Shown here one piece after another: positions 46,679 to 55,421 of a stretch of 64,000 nt of DNA. The DNA is from Oscillospiraceae bacterium. GTDB lineage: Bacteria; Bacillota; Clostridia; Oscillospirales; Oscillospiraceae. The position numbers were made by a program, and so were the translations under genes. The notes under the pieces were generated by a model, which had not been told where the DNA came from, did no database searches, and saw only the letters and a list, made by a program, of their open reading frames with translations. The stretch is taken from NCBI GenBank assembly GCA_015067945.1, contig SVLM01000001.1, positions 62,001 through 126,000 on the forward strand, written 5' to 3'. Numbering within the stretch: position 1 is the stretch's first letter; every line of letters starts with the position of its first letter.

Positions 46679-48093
46679 ACTGTTTCCTTCTCGTATTTCT
46701 TAACGAACGCAGCTATAGCCTTTTCAAAGCACTCCATAGGAATCCGAGCCATGCCGGCACCGATTAGGCCGCCTTCTTTGTTAAACATACCGCCGTGGAT
46801 TACGGGACTGATGCCGGTCTGCAGAACCTTACGGATATCGATACCCACCGGCAGGAAATCAAAGTCCATGTTGGGGATAGGATAGTTGTAGTTTTTCTTG
46901 ACACAGATCTTCTCCATTTCCCGTGTCTGTGCAATGGCGTCCTTCAGCTTCATGCCCCGGAGATTGCAAACAATGGGGGAGGCTGCAGCAGCCAATCCGC
47001 CCAAACCGGCACATTCCACAACGCAGCTGTCACCGCACCAGGGAATCTGATCAGCGATGGTGTACTTACTGGAGGTATAGCGGCCTTCCATCATAGGTGC
47101 GGGAGCGGTGAACCACTCATCACCCAATGCTGCGATTTTGATGCCGAATTCCACGCCGTTGCCGCAAACTGCGGTAACCACGGTAGAGTATTCACGGCCC
47201 ACATTGCCCAGCATAGCAGCTCGGCTGGCACCCTGACCAAAGCAATGGAAGAAGCGGGGAGTCTCAACAATGTATTGCATAGATGCCATAACCTGATCCT
47301 TGGGCATATCCAGCTTCATCATGTCCATGGTAATCTGATGCTCAAACAGCAGGTCAGCGGCGGACTGACGGGTATGGTTCTCATCACCCATGACCATGCT
47401 CTCTGCCAGGATGGGCTTGATGGGCAGACCGCCCTTTGCCTTGGCTACCTCAGCCATGGGGGGCAGCAGGTATTCCTTCATATGCCGCAGGTTCTCGGCA
47501 ATACCCTCGGAGTACAGACCCCAACCGCAGAAACCGCCCTGATAGACAATACCCTCAGCAGGGAAGGTAGCAGCAACCTTGCCGTTGTTACGATCCTTGA
47601 TGATGATCATGGCGACACTCTTTGTAATGATGCCGGTACCGGCACCAACGGTGTTTGTGTCCAGTGCAGAGATCATCTTGATCTTGCCGCTGTGAATCAG
47701 CTCAAGAGCTTCCTCCTCGGTTTTTGCCCAGCCTTCGAACAGGCAGGCAGAAACCATGCCACGCTGATGCAGCATGACCATGTCCTCAAAGCAGATGGGA
47801 GGGCCGGAGTGGGTGACTGTGTAGTCATCCAAACCTTCGATAACCTCACCTGCAGGCTTAACATCGATCCAGACAGGGTCGGCCTGAATTACCATGTCAG
47901 CGGCAGCTTCGTTGGCTTCATCGATTTTGGCAGCCAAAGCTCCGGAGGTAACCTTCTGCAGTTGCTCCTGAAGCTGCTCACTCAGCTTCACGGGAGGATG
48001 CCAGTCAATCTGTGCGACCTTGCAATCCTGGTTAACGAGGGCATCATAGAAAGAAGAGATGCCCAGGTTTACGATTCTCAATTTTTCAGCCAT
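46675..48093 (-). CDS. DUF1116 family protein (AllG/YlbE-like)
   Basis: RIVNLGISSFYDALVNQDCKVAQIDWHPP N-terminus; MVMGDENHTRQSAA; 472 aa, follows FdrA. Confidence 0.9.
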   Translation of the reverse strand: MAEKLRIVNLGISSFYDALVNQDCKVAQIDWHPPVKLSEQLQEQLQKVTSGALAAKIDEANEAAADMVIQADPVWIDVKPAGEVIEGLDDYTVTHSGPPICFEDMVMLHQRGMVSACLFEGWAKTEEEALELIHSGKIKMISALDTNTVGAGTGIITKSVAMIIIKDRNNGKVAATFPAEGIVYQGGFCGWGLYSEGIAENLRHMKEYLLPPMAEVAKAKGGLPIKPILAESMVMGDENHTRQSAADLLFEHQITMDMMKLDMPKDQVMASMQYIVETPRFFHCFGQGASRAAMLGNVGREYSTVVTAVCGNGVEFGIKIAALGDEWFTAPAPMMEGRYTSSKYTIADQIPWCGDSCVVECAGLGGLAAAASPIVCNLRGMKLKDAIAQTREMEKICVKKNYNYPIPNMDFDFLPVGIDIRKVLQTGISPVIHGGMFNKEGGLIGAGMARIPMECFEKAIAAFVKKYEKETV

Positions 48094-48098
48094 TGTCC

Positions 48099-49616
48099 TT
48101 ACCTCCGATCCAGTTCGTTCATCATGGCACTGGCAAGCTTGGCACTCTGATAGTTACTCTTAACAACGATCACGCCGGATTCAACCAGCAGCTTTTCCTT
48201 TTCTGCAACATTCTGGGGGTCCTCCTGAGAACCGCAGATGCTGGAGATGAACACAATTTCAGGATGCTTTGCACATTCCTTGGCGAATGCTGTAATGGGA
48301 TCAGCCGCAACGCCGGGGCCGGTGATGAAGTCCACCAGCACCACGCCAACCTCCTCGTCAGCAAGCTCCTGACGAAGTCTTGCCAATCGCAGGCTGGGAT
48401 CAAATACGGGATGAGGAGCCTTAGCGGTAAAGTCCTCGGCACCCAGGTCCAGAATGGCATGGCCTTCGCTCTTTTCAGAGTCAGCCAGCTTGGTGCAGAA
48501 GCGGTTGGACAGATTGGAATTCAGCTGCACACCCTGGTTGTGGGCACTGAAATACTGCAATGCCTCCTCGGTGAAGGTACCGCCACAGTACAGACCACGG
48601 AAATACTTTCTTCCGCCGTCCAGTCTGGCAACGGATTCCTTGGCCAGTTTGACGATCTGCTCGTCATTCATACCAAAGTCGCTGACATTGCCACCGGCCA
48701 GCTCCACAGCCTTCAGAGCACAGGCCTCCAGGCTGAAGGTAGCGTGAACCTTGTGGCCCTCAAACAGCTTCTCATTGCTGCCCAGGAATACAACGACCAC
48801 GGGCTTGGCGCAGTTATCGGCAACATCCAGAACCTTCGCCATGACACCCAGATCAGCCAGCTTGGAGACCAGCACGATAACCTTGGTGTTGGGATCGGCT
48901 TCCATACGCTTGATACCCTCGATCATGGTAATTCCACCGATCTGAGGATACAGATCGCGGCCACCGGTGCCGATCAGATTGCTGACACCCAGGCCACACT
49001 TTTCAATAATGCAGCCAACCTCCTGAGCACCGCTGCCGGAGGCGGCAACGATGCCGATGGGGCCGTCCTTGATGATGGAGCCGGCTGCCAGAGCGACACC
49101 GTTCAGCAGGGCAACACCTGCGTCGGGACCCATAACCAGCTTACCAAGTTTCTGGCCCAGCTGCTTCAGCTCCAGCTCTTCCTCAATGGTCACATTGTCA
49201 CTGAAGATGAACAGATCCATACCCATATGCAGGGCCTTCTTGGCCTCAGCAGCGGCATATTCTCCGGGCAGGGAGATCTGGCACAGATCGTAGGGATCTT
49301 CCTGCAGATTGATCTCGCTCAGGCTGTTGTAGCTGGTGTAGTCTGCAACATCCTTGCGGTCAATGATATTCTTGACCATTTCAATAGCGGCACCGCAAAT
49401 CTCTTCGGTATCAGCGGTGACGGCGATGACCAGGTCGTTGCTGGTCACATCCTCAGGCAGAACATAATTCAACTCTTTCAGAAGAGCCTGATTGGCGGGG
49501 GTTGCCATCATGGCCTCCACATTGGTGACACCTGCCAGGGTCAGAACCTTATCGGAAATGCCCATCAGACTGACAGAGTCCACATAGCGTTTCTTTTCAA
49601 CAATTACTTTTTGCAT
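48099..49616 (-). CDS. fdrA: FdrA family protein (acyl-CoA-synthetase-like; AllF-like)
   Basis: SVSLMGISDKVLTLAGVTNVEAMMATPANQALL, GPIGIVAASGSGAQEVGCIIEKCGLGVSNLIGTGGRDL; start at ATG after GAGGTG. Confidence 0.9.
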   Translation of the reverse strand: MQKVIVEKKRYVDSVSLMGISDKVLTLAGVTNVEAMMATPANQALLKELNYVLPEDVTSNDLVIAVTADTEEICGAAIEMVKNIIDRKDVADYTSYNSLSEINLQEDPYDLCQISLPGEYAAAEAKKALHMGMDLFIFSDNVTIEEELELKQLGQKLGKLVMGPDAGVALLNGVALAAGSIIKDGPIGIVAASGSGAQEVGCIIEKCGLGVSNLIGTGGRDLYPQIGGITMIEGIKRMEADPNTKVIVLVSKLADLGVMAKVLDVADNCAKPVVVVFLGSNEKLFEGHKVHATFSLEACALKAVELAGGNVSDFGMNDEQIVKLAKESVARLDGGRKYFRGLYCGGTFTEEALQYFSAHNQGVQLNSNLSNRFCTKLADSEKSEGHAILDLGAEDFTAKAPHPVFDPSLRLARLRQELADEEVGVVLVDFITGPGVAADPITAFAKECAKHPEIVFISSICGSQEDPQNVAEKEKLLVESGVIVVKSNYQSAKLASAMMNELDRR

Positions 49617-49626
49617 AATTTTCACC

Positions 49627-51183
49627 TCAAACTGACTCTTTGGACAGAATCATACTTCCATCTTGATGTTCAACGATGATGCGATAGGGGATATCCTCGG
49701 TTTGGGAATCCTCCCGGTAGTGGCAACCGATGCTTTGCTTTCGCTGCAAAGCACTGACTAATGCGATCCTCGCAGTTAGCAGATCGTTATAAAGTCTGTG
49801 CTTTACGAAGCAACCCCGATGATCTCCAAGCTGTGCAAGAAGTTCATCAGTTTTCTGAAGACCCTCCAGCAGCTCCTGCTCGTTTCGAATCACGCCCAGG
49901 TGGCCACGGAGTAGATTCTGCAATCTGCTGCGAAGGGCAGCGATATCCACATCGGCAGCTTTGTTGGGCATTTGATCAGGTACAGCGGGGGTTGCTGCAG
50001 AATCAAAATCTCTGACAGCAGTCTGACCGGCAATACGACCGAAAACCATTGTCTCAAGACCTGCGTTGCCGCCTAGGCGATTGGCACCGTGCAGACCACC
50101 GGTGACCTCACCGCAGGCAAGTAATCCGGGGATGCCAGTACGGCAGTTTTCGTCAATCAAGGCACCTCCGCAGGTTGTGTGTGCCGCAGGGGCGATCTCC
50201 ACCGGCACTTTGCACATATCAATACCGTGATTTAAGTACCGGTTGCGGTAAGGTTTGTACACGCCCTCCCACAGTTCCTGAGGTACGGCTGTTGCGTCGA
50301 ACCAAACACCGCCGTGTTCCGTGGCACCGTTGCGTCGGATTTCGTCGCAGATGCACTTGGCCTGCAGATCCTTGGATACACGTTCGCCATCCTCGCTGTA
50401 TCGGAGCATAAAACGCTCACCGTCTTTGCCGCGAAGGACAGCACCCTCGTAAAACATGGTTGTGATGATGCTCTTTCCCACCAATTCCGAAGGCCAGACA
50501 GCGGCACTGGGCTCAAACTGGATAAATTCCATGTCGGTCATTTTTGCACCGGCAAGGTATGCCATGGCACAGCCGTCACCGCCAATATCTGCAGAATTGG
50601 TGGATTCCGGAAACAGCTTACCGAAGCCGCCTGTGGCCAGAATCACCAGTTTTGCTCCAACGGTGCAAAAGCTGTCGGTATCCTTGTCATAGCAGTATGC
50701 ACCGGTGACACGGCCATCCTGTTTCACAAGCTCCAATGCCCGGAAGTTTCGATACTCACGGTAACGATCACTGGCATTTAATTGCTTCCGAAGGGTGCTG
50801 AGCATGGCAGGGCCGGTGTTGTTGTGAATACCGGCGATCCGTGCTACGGTAGAACCCAGAGATTTGATCAGTTGATAACCCCGTTCGTTCTCGTCCACAG
50901 CAAGATTCAATTCTGCAAAATATTCCTGTAGCGTCAGGCTTTCGTGGCACAGACGCTTGACTAAGGAGGGACGACTTTGCTGATAGCCTGAGGCCATAGA
51001 GTCATGATAGAACAGTTCTTCACTGTCACCATCGCCAACCGGCAGGCAAAAGCCGTGAATGTAGGGGGAAGCACCGCCACCGCACTGCAGCAGCGTAACT
51101 TGCAGATCGCTGTTTTTAATGATCTCATAGGCAGCGGCAATGCCGGTAAGACCGCCACCGATGATTAAAATATCTGTGGTCAT
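49627..51183 (-). CDS. FAD-dependent flavoprotein, fumarate reductase / L-aspartate oxidase-like
   Basis: DILIIGGGLTGIAAAYE, ILATGGFGKLFPESTN, HTTCGGALID, GLLACGEVTGGLHGANRLGGNAGLE. Confidence 0.88.
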   Translation of the reverse strand: MTTDILIIGGGLTGIAAAYEIIKNSDLQVTLLQCGGGASPYIHGFCLPVGDGDSEELFYHDSMASGYQQSRPSLVKRLCHESLTLQEYFAELNLAVDENERGYQLIKSLGSTVARIAGIHNNTGPAMLSTLRKQLNASDRYREYRNFRALELVKQDGRVTGAYCYDKDTDSFCTVGAKLVILATGGFGKLFPESTNSADIGGDGCAMAYLAGAKMTDMEFIQFEPSAAVWPSELVGKSIITTMFYEGAVLRGKDGERFMLRYSEDGERVSKDLQAKCICDEIRRNGATEHGGVWFDATAVPQELWEGVYKPYRNRYLNHGIDMCKVPVEIAPAAHTTCGGALIDENCRTGIPGLLACGEVTGGLHGANRLGGNAGLETMVFGRIAGQTAVRDFDSAATPAVPDQMPNKAADVDIAALRSRLQNLLRGHLGVIRNEQELLEGLQKTDELLAQLGDHRGCFVKHRLYNDLLTARIALVSALQRKQSIGCHYREDSQTEDIPYRIIVEHQDGSMILSKESV

Positions 51184-51186
51184 AGG

Positions 51187-52857
51187 TTATTCCCAAATGC
51201 CGCCCTTGGCCATGGAACCAACGTTCTTAACGAACAGACGCAGGAATCTGGGATATTTCTCAGCAGGGAACTCCCAGTGGAAGGCAGCCTTACGCTTTGC
51301 AAGCTCCTCATCAGACAGCTCCACATTCATGGTACGCTTCTTCACATCAATCTCGATGATGTCACCCTCTTCGATCAGACCCAGAGGGCCGCCCAAGGCA
51401 GCCTCCGGAGAAACGTAACCGACACTCAGTCCGGAAGTACCGCCGGAGAAACGGCCATCAGTAATGACCGCACAGGACTTGTACAGATTAGGATCGCCCT
51501 TCAGCTCCTCTTGGAAGGTGAATGCAGTCGTACCAAAGCGAGCCTTTAGACCCAGAAAACGGAGAACGCAGGCATCTCCGGGCTTGACTTCACCGTTACG
51601 CAGAGCGGTCAGACCCTCTTCCAGCGAGTTGAAGATGCGAGCACGCCCACGGAAATAAGTAAGCTCCTCAGGAACAGCAGCGATCTTCAGAATGGATCCC
51701 TCAGGTGCCAGATTGCCGTAAAGAACACCCAGACCGGGCTCCTGAGAAACGGGATTCTCCAGAGTGCGGATCACATCGCTGTGATAAATCTTGGCTTTTT
51801 TGCAGTTTTCAGCCAGTGTATTACCGGTTACGGTGATGCAGGTGCCGTCCAGCTTGGGCATCAGCTCCTTCAGCAGAGCGGGCAGACCACCGGCAAGATC
51901 CAGATCCTTGACGGAGTAGGGGCCGCCGGGGGCCAGGTGGCTCATCAGGGGAATCTCGTTGGATGCTTCGTCGAAATACTGCCACCAGGGCAGATCATAA
52001 CCTGCTTCGTTGGCAATGGCGGGAATATGCAGGATCAGATTGGAAGAGCCGGCAATTGCCATGTCAACCTTGATTGCATTTTTGATTGCCTCAACGGTCA
52101 TTACATCCCGGGCTTTGATATCATTTCGAACCAATTCCATGATCTGCAGACCGGCCATATATGCCAGCTTGTAGATGGCAGAACCGGTGGCGTCCATAGT
52201 GGAGTTGCCGGGCAGAGTCATGCCCATGGCCTCTGCGATCATGCACATGGAGTTGGCGGTGGTCATGGAGGTACAGGCACCGCAGGTACCCCAGGAGTTC
52301 TCGATCAGATCGTTGTAAAGCTCCATATCCATAGCACCCTTGTGAGCGGTACCCACTTTGTCCTGAGCATGGATGTGCAGCACTTCCTTGCCACGGCAGT
52401 GACCCAGGGGCATGTAACCGCCAGTAACCAGAATTGTGGGAATGTTCACCCGAGCGGCACCCATCAGATGACCGGGAACGATGGAGTCACAGGTGGACAG
52501 CATAACCATGCCGTCGAACATATTGCTTTCGCTGGTCAGCTCCACCTGATCGGCGATGCAGTTACGGCTGGGAACTTCGATATAGCGGGGATCTTTCATG
52601 ACCATGCCATCACAAACAGCAGTAGTCATGACCTCCACCGGCAGACCGCCGGCCTCACGGATGCCCTGCTTGACACGCTCAGCAAGCTTGTCCAGATGAA
52701 CGTGGCCGGGGTTGTACTCATTCCAGGAATTCACAACACCGATAAGGGGACGCTTCTGCTCTTCAGGAGTGTAGCCCATACCGCACATCAAACCCTTGCG
52801 GCACTCGGAAGCTTCACCGAATTCCCAGCAGCTACGCATATCTTCGTACTTTTTCAT
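51187..52857 (-). CDS. IlvD/EDD family dehydratase (probable sugar-acid dehydratase)
   Basis: LSTCDSIVPGHLMGAARVNIP, GTCGACTSMTTANSMCMIAEAMGMTLPG, TDGRFSGGTSGLSVGYVSPEA. Confidence 0.92.
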   Translation of the reverse strand: MKKYEDMRSCWEFGEASECRKGLMCGMGYTPEEQKRPLIGVVNSWNEYNPGHVHLDKLAERVKQGIREAGGLPVEVMTTAVCDGMVMKDPRYIEVPSRNCIADQVELTSESNMFDGMVMLSTCDSIVPGHLMGAARVNIPTILVTGGYMPLGHCRGKEVLHIHAQDKVGTAHKGAMDMELYNDLIENSWGTCGACTSMTTANSMCMIAEAMGMTLPGNSTMDATGSAIYKLAYMAGLQIMELVRNDIKARDVMTVEAIKNAIKVDMAIAGSSNLILHIPAIANEAGYDLPWWQYFDEASNEIPLMSHLAPGGPYSVKDLDLAGGLPALLKELMPKLDGTCITVTGNTLAENCKKAKIYHSDVIRTLENPVSQEPGLGVLYGNLAPEGSILKIAAVPEELTYFRGRARIFNSLEEGLTALRNGEVKPGDACVLRFLGLKARFGTTAFTFQEELKGDPNLYKSCAVITDGRFSGGTSGLSVGYVSPEAALGGPLGLIEEGDIIEIDVKKRTMNVELSDEELAKRKAAFHWEFPAEKYPRFLRLFVKNVGSMAKGGIWE

Positions 52858-52869
52858 GATGATACCTCC

Positions 52870-53658
52870 TTAGAAGTCCTCTTTCATGCTTTCAATATTG
52901 CCGGTAACGGTCTGTCCGCCGTCCACGCGGAGGATCTGACCGGTGATGTAACGGGTGTTTACCTCGTCGGACATAAACAGAATTGCAGGCACAATGTGCT
53001 CGGTCTGACCCAGAAAGCCAACAGGAATCCGGTTGGTGAATGCTTCCAGGTCAGAATCCTTGTACCGGTCGCTGAGCTTGGTCATGATAAAGCCGGGAGC
53101 GATGCAGTTGACGCGGATGCCGTACTTGGCCACTTCAACTGCCAGAGCCTTGGTCAACATTTCCAGACCGCCCTTGGCGGCACAGTAGGGCAGGAACTTC
53201 CGCTTCACCCAGGAGATAGAGCCATGTACGGAGCTGATATTCACAATCCGACCGGGAATATTATTTTCCTTCATGTTTTTGATGGCAGCCTGTGCACAGT
53301 ATGCAGCACTGCTCAGGTTCAGGGTGATCTGACGATCCCAGTAATCCAGGGGCAGATCCTCAAATTCGCCCTTAGGAATCTGCAAGGCACCGCCGGCGTT
53401 GTTGATCAAAACATCAATGGTGCCGAAGTCAGCCAGGAACTTCTGCATCAGCTTCTCGCAGTCCTCACGGAACTGGAAGTCGGCCTTATAGATCCGGGCG
53501 TCAATGCCGTATTTCAGACATTCGCGCTGAACCTTTTCAGCACCTTCGGGATTCTTGCAGTAGGTGATACCCACGTTGTAGCCCTTCTGGGCAAATGCAA
53601 TGGCGGATGCCGCACCGATTCCGTTGGAGGAACCGGTAACCAGTACGTTTTTGCTCAT
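52870..53658 (-). CDS. SDR family oxidoreductase
   Basis: VTGSSNGIGAASAIAFAQKG, NNAGG, YCAAKGGLEML. Confidence 0.93.
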   Translation of the reverse strand: MSKNVLVTGSSNGIGAASAIAFAQKGYNVGITYCKNPEGAEKVQRECLKYGIDARIYKADFQFREDCEKLMQKFLADFGTIDVLINNAGGALQIPKGEFEDLPLDYWDRQITLNLSSAAYCAQAAIKNMKENNIPGRIVNISSVHGSISWVKRKFLPYCAAKGGLEMLTKALAVEVAKYGIRVNCIAPGFIMTKLSDRYKDSDLEAFTNRIPVGFLGQTEHIVPAILFMSDEVNTRYITGQILRVDGGQTVTGNIESMKEDF

Positions 53659-53668
53659 TTTCGTTACC

Positions 53669-54586
53669 TCACTTGTTGTTAATTTGTTGGATATGTTCGG
53701 TTACAGTGTAAAGTGCCATAAACAGATGCTCAGGCATGCCGCAGCCTTTGCTGCGAATTAGAGACTCGGCAATTTCCGAAGGATCACTAACACCGAGCTT
53801 CATGCAAGCACGAATATAGCTGTCATATTCGGAAACATAGCACTTGCAGGTAAACAGGGCGTTATGGACATTTTCCTTTTCCCGGATAACGTAGCCCAGG
53901 CCTACATAGTCATGACCGCAGAGGATGTTCTCAATTTCCATCTGAATCAGCCGATTCAGGGTGTACTCGTAGTCTGCAAGACTCTTATAGAAGCCAACGC
54001 CCTGACAGATGGTGCCGTTTGCCTGGAGGCTGTCGCCGGTGATGATGGTCTTGGTGGGGATATCATACCAGCAAACACAGTCGTTGTCGTGACCGGGGGT
54101 GTGGATCACCTGCAGGCGGTCTGCCAGAATGTCGCCATCCTTCAGCACGATGTCCACAGGGATGCCCTTAAGGAAGGATTGGGGAACAGGGGAGTGCTCC
54201 GGGAATTTCGTCCGCGTCTGAATGGCGTAGGGAACCGGATCTTCAATTTTGGGTGCGGCAAGTTCAAATGCCGCCACCTGAAAATCACCCAGTTGACGCA
54301 GGCGGTAGTTGCCGCCGATGTGATCACCGTGGCAGTGTGTGTTGACCAGATAATCAATATCGTCCACAGACATTCCCAGATCCCGCAGAGCAGGCACGAT
54401 ATAATAATCCACATCCGTATCCTTGGCTGCGGTATCGATCAGGATGTTCTTTTCACCGGTCAGCAGGTAAACGCCTGTCCAAACGGGTCCAAAGGGCACC
54501 TCCAGCAGAAAGATCCCCGGCAGCATTTGCCGAAATGTTACCATCGGCGGTTTCATGAATTCCATATCTTCAACAGCAGATGTCAT
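53669..54586 (-). CDS. MBL-fold metallo-hydrolase
   Basis: VNTHCHGDHIGG, VIHTPGHDNDCV. Confidence 0.92.
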   Translation of the reverse strand: MTSAVEDMEFMKPPMVTFRQMLPGIFLLEVPFGPVWTGVYLLTGEKNILIDTAAKDTDVDYYIVPALRDLGMSVDDIDYLVNTHCHGDHIGGNYRLRQLGDFQVAAFELAAPKIEDPVPYAIQTRTKFPEHSPVPQSFLKGIPVDIVLKDGDILADRLQVIHTPGHDNDCVCWYDIPTKTIITGDSLQANGTICQGVGFYKSLADYEYTLNRLIQMEIENILCGHDYVGLGYVIREKENVHNALFTCKCYVSEYDSYIRACMKLGVSDPSEIAESLIRSKGCGMPEHLFMALYTVTEHIQQINNK

Positions 54587-54813
54587 AGTGCAGCTCCTTT
54601 GCTAATTTGTTCATTATAATATTACTATATGGCATTAACCGCCCAGTTTCAATGTAGGAAAAAAGCAAATCATTACAAAAAATACACTTTTCAAGATAAC
54701 TGACAGATTCATTGGTGATGATTTGAATATTCATGAATGAATAGGGATACTTTCCACTTGAAACGTTGGCATTCAAATGTTATACTTTGTACTAAATCAA
54801 AACTCGGGAAGGT

Positions 54814-55386
54814 ATGCGTATAATGAGTAAAAAAATCCGCTGGATTACACAAACCGCCGTCATGCTGGCTGCACTGGTAGCCTTGCAGGCAATTACAAAA
54901 CCCCTTGGTCAACTGGTCACCGGTTCCTGCGTCAATGCTGTTCTGGCCATCTCTGCTTTGCTGGTGGGCATGAGCAGCGGTATTGCAGTCGCGCTCATAA
55001 GTCCGATTTTTGCATTCCTGCTCGGCATAGCACCTAATTTTGTGACAGTGATTCCCATTATGCTTAGCAATACAATTTTTGCGTGCTTACTCTGCTGTCT
55101 TGCAGGAAATAATTGCGCGTCCTTTTTGCGTCAAACTGCGGCATTGATCACCGCATCTGTTGCAAAGTTTGCTCTTCTCTATTTACTTGTCGTAGAGTTG
55201 ATTTGTGGCATTCTTGCGGATGCTCTCCTGGGGCAGAAAATTGGATCTGTAGTCGTTCTCGCACCACCCATGCTGAATATGTTGCCAGCAATGTTCAGCT
55301 GGCCCCAATTGCTGACAGCCCTCATTGGCGGCGGTGTCGCTTTGTTCTTGCGACCAATTCTTGCCAAAGCAACTCAAAAGCGATAA
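54814..55386 (+). CDS. ECF transporter S component-like membrane protein
   Basis: 190 aa, about 5-6 TM, S-component-like N-terminus (TQTAVMLAALVALQAITKPLGQLVTGSCVNAVLAISALLVG). Confidence 0.7.
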   Translation: MRIMSKKIRWITQTAVMLAALVALQAITKPLGQLVTGSCVNAVLAISALLVGMSSGIAVALISPIFAFLLGIAPNFVTVIPIMLSNTIFACLLCCLAGNNCASFLRQTAALITASVAKFALLYLLVVELICGILADALLGQKIGSVVVLAPPMLNMLPAMFSWPQLLTALIGGGVALFLRPILAKATQKR

Positions 55387-55415
55387 AAAAGAGGCAGTTC
55401 AAACTGCCTCTTTTT
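55386..55415. terminator. Bidirectional terminator
   Basis: aaaaagaggcagtt..aactgcctcttttt. Confidence 0.85.
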
Positions 55416-55421
55416 GCTATT

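Noticed and set aside
48093-49679. 528-aa plus-strand ORF antisense to fdrA
   Set aside because: Shadow ORF; repetitive translation without domain features, fdrA is well supported.
51781-53682. 633-aa plus-strand ORF spanning the antisense of IlvD/EDD and SDR genes
   Set aside because: Crosses two well-supported minus-strand genes; shadow ORF.
43674-54586. Calling the locus an allantoin/oxamate degradation operon
   Set aside because: No allantoinase, allantoate amidohydrolase, ureidoglycolate dehydrogenase or carbamate kinase in the window.
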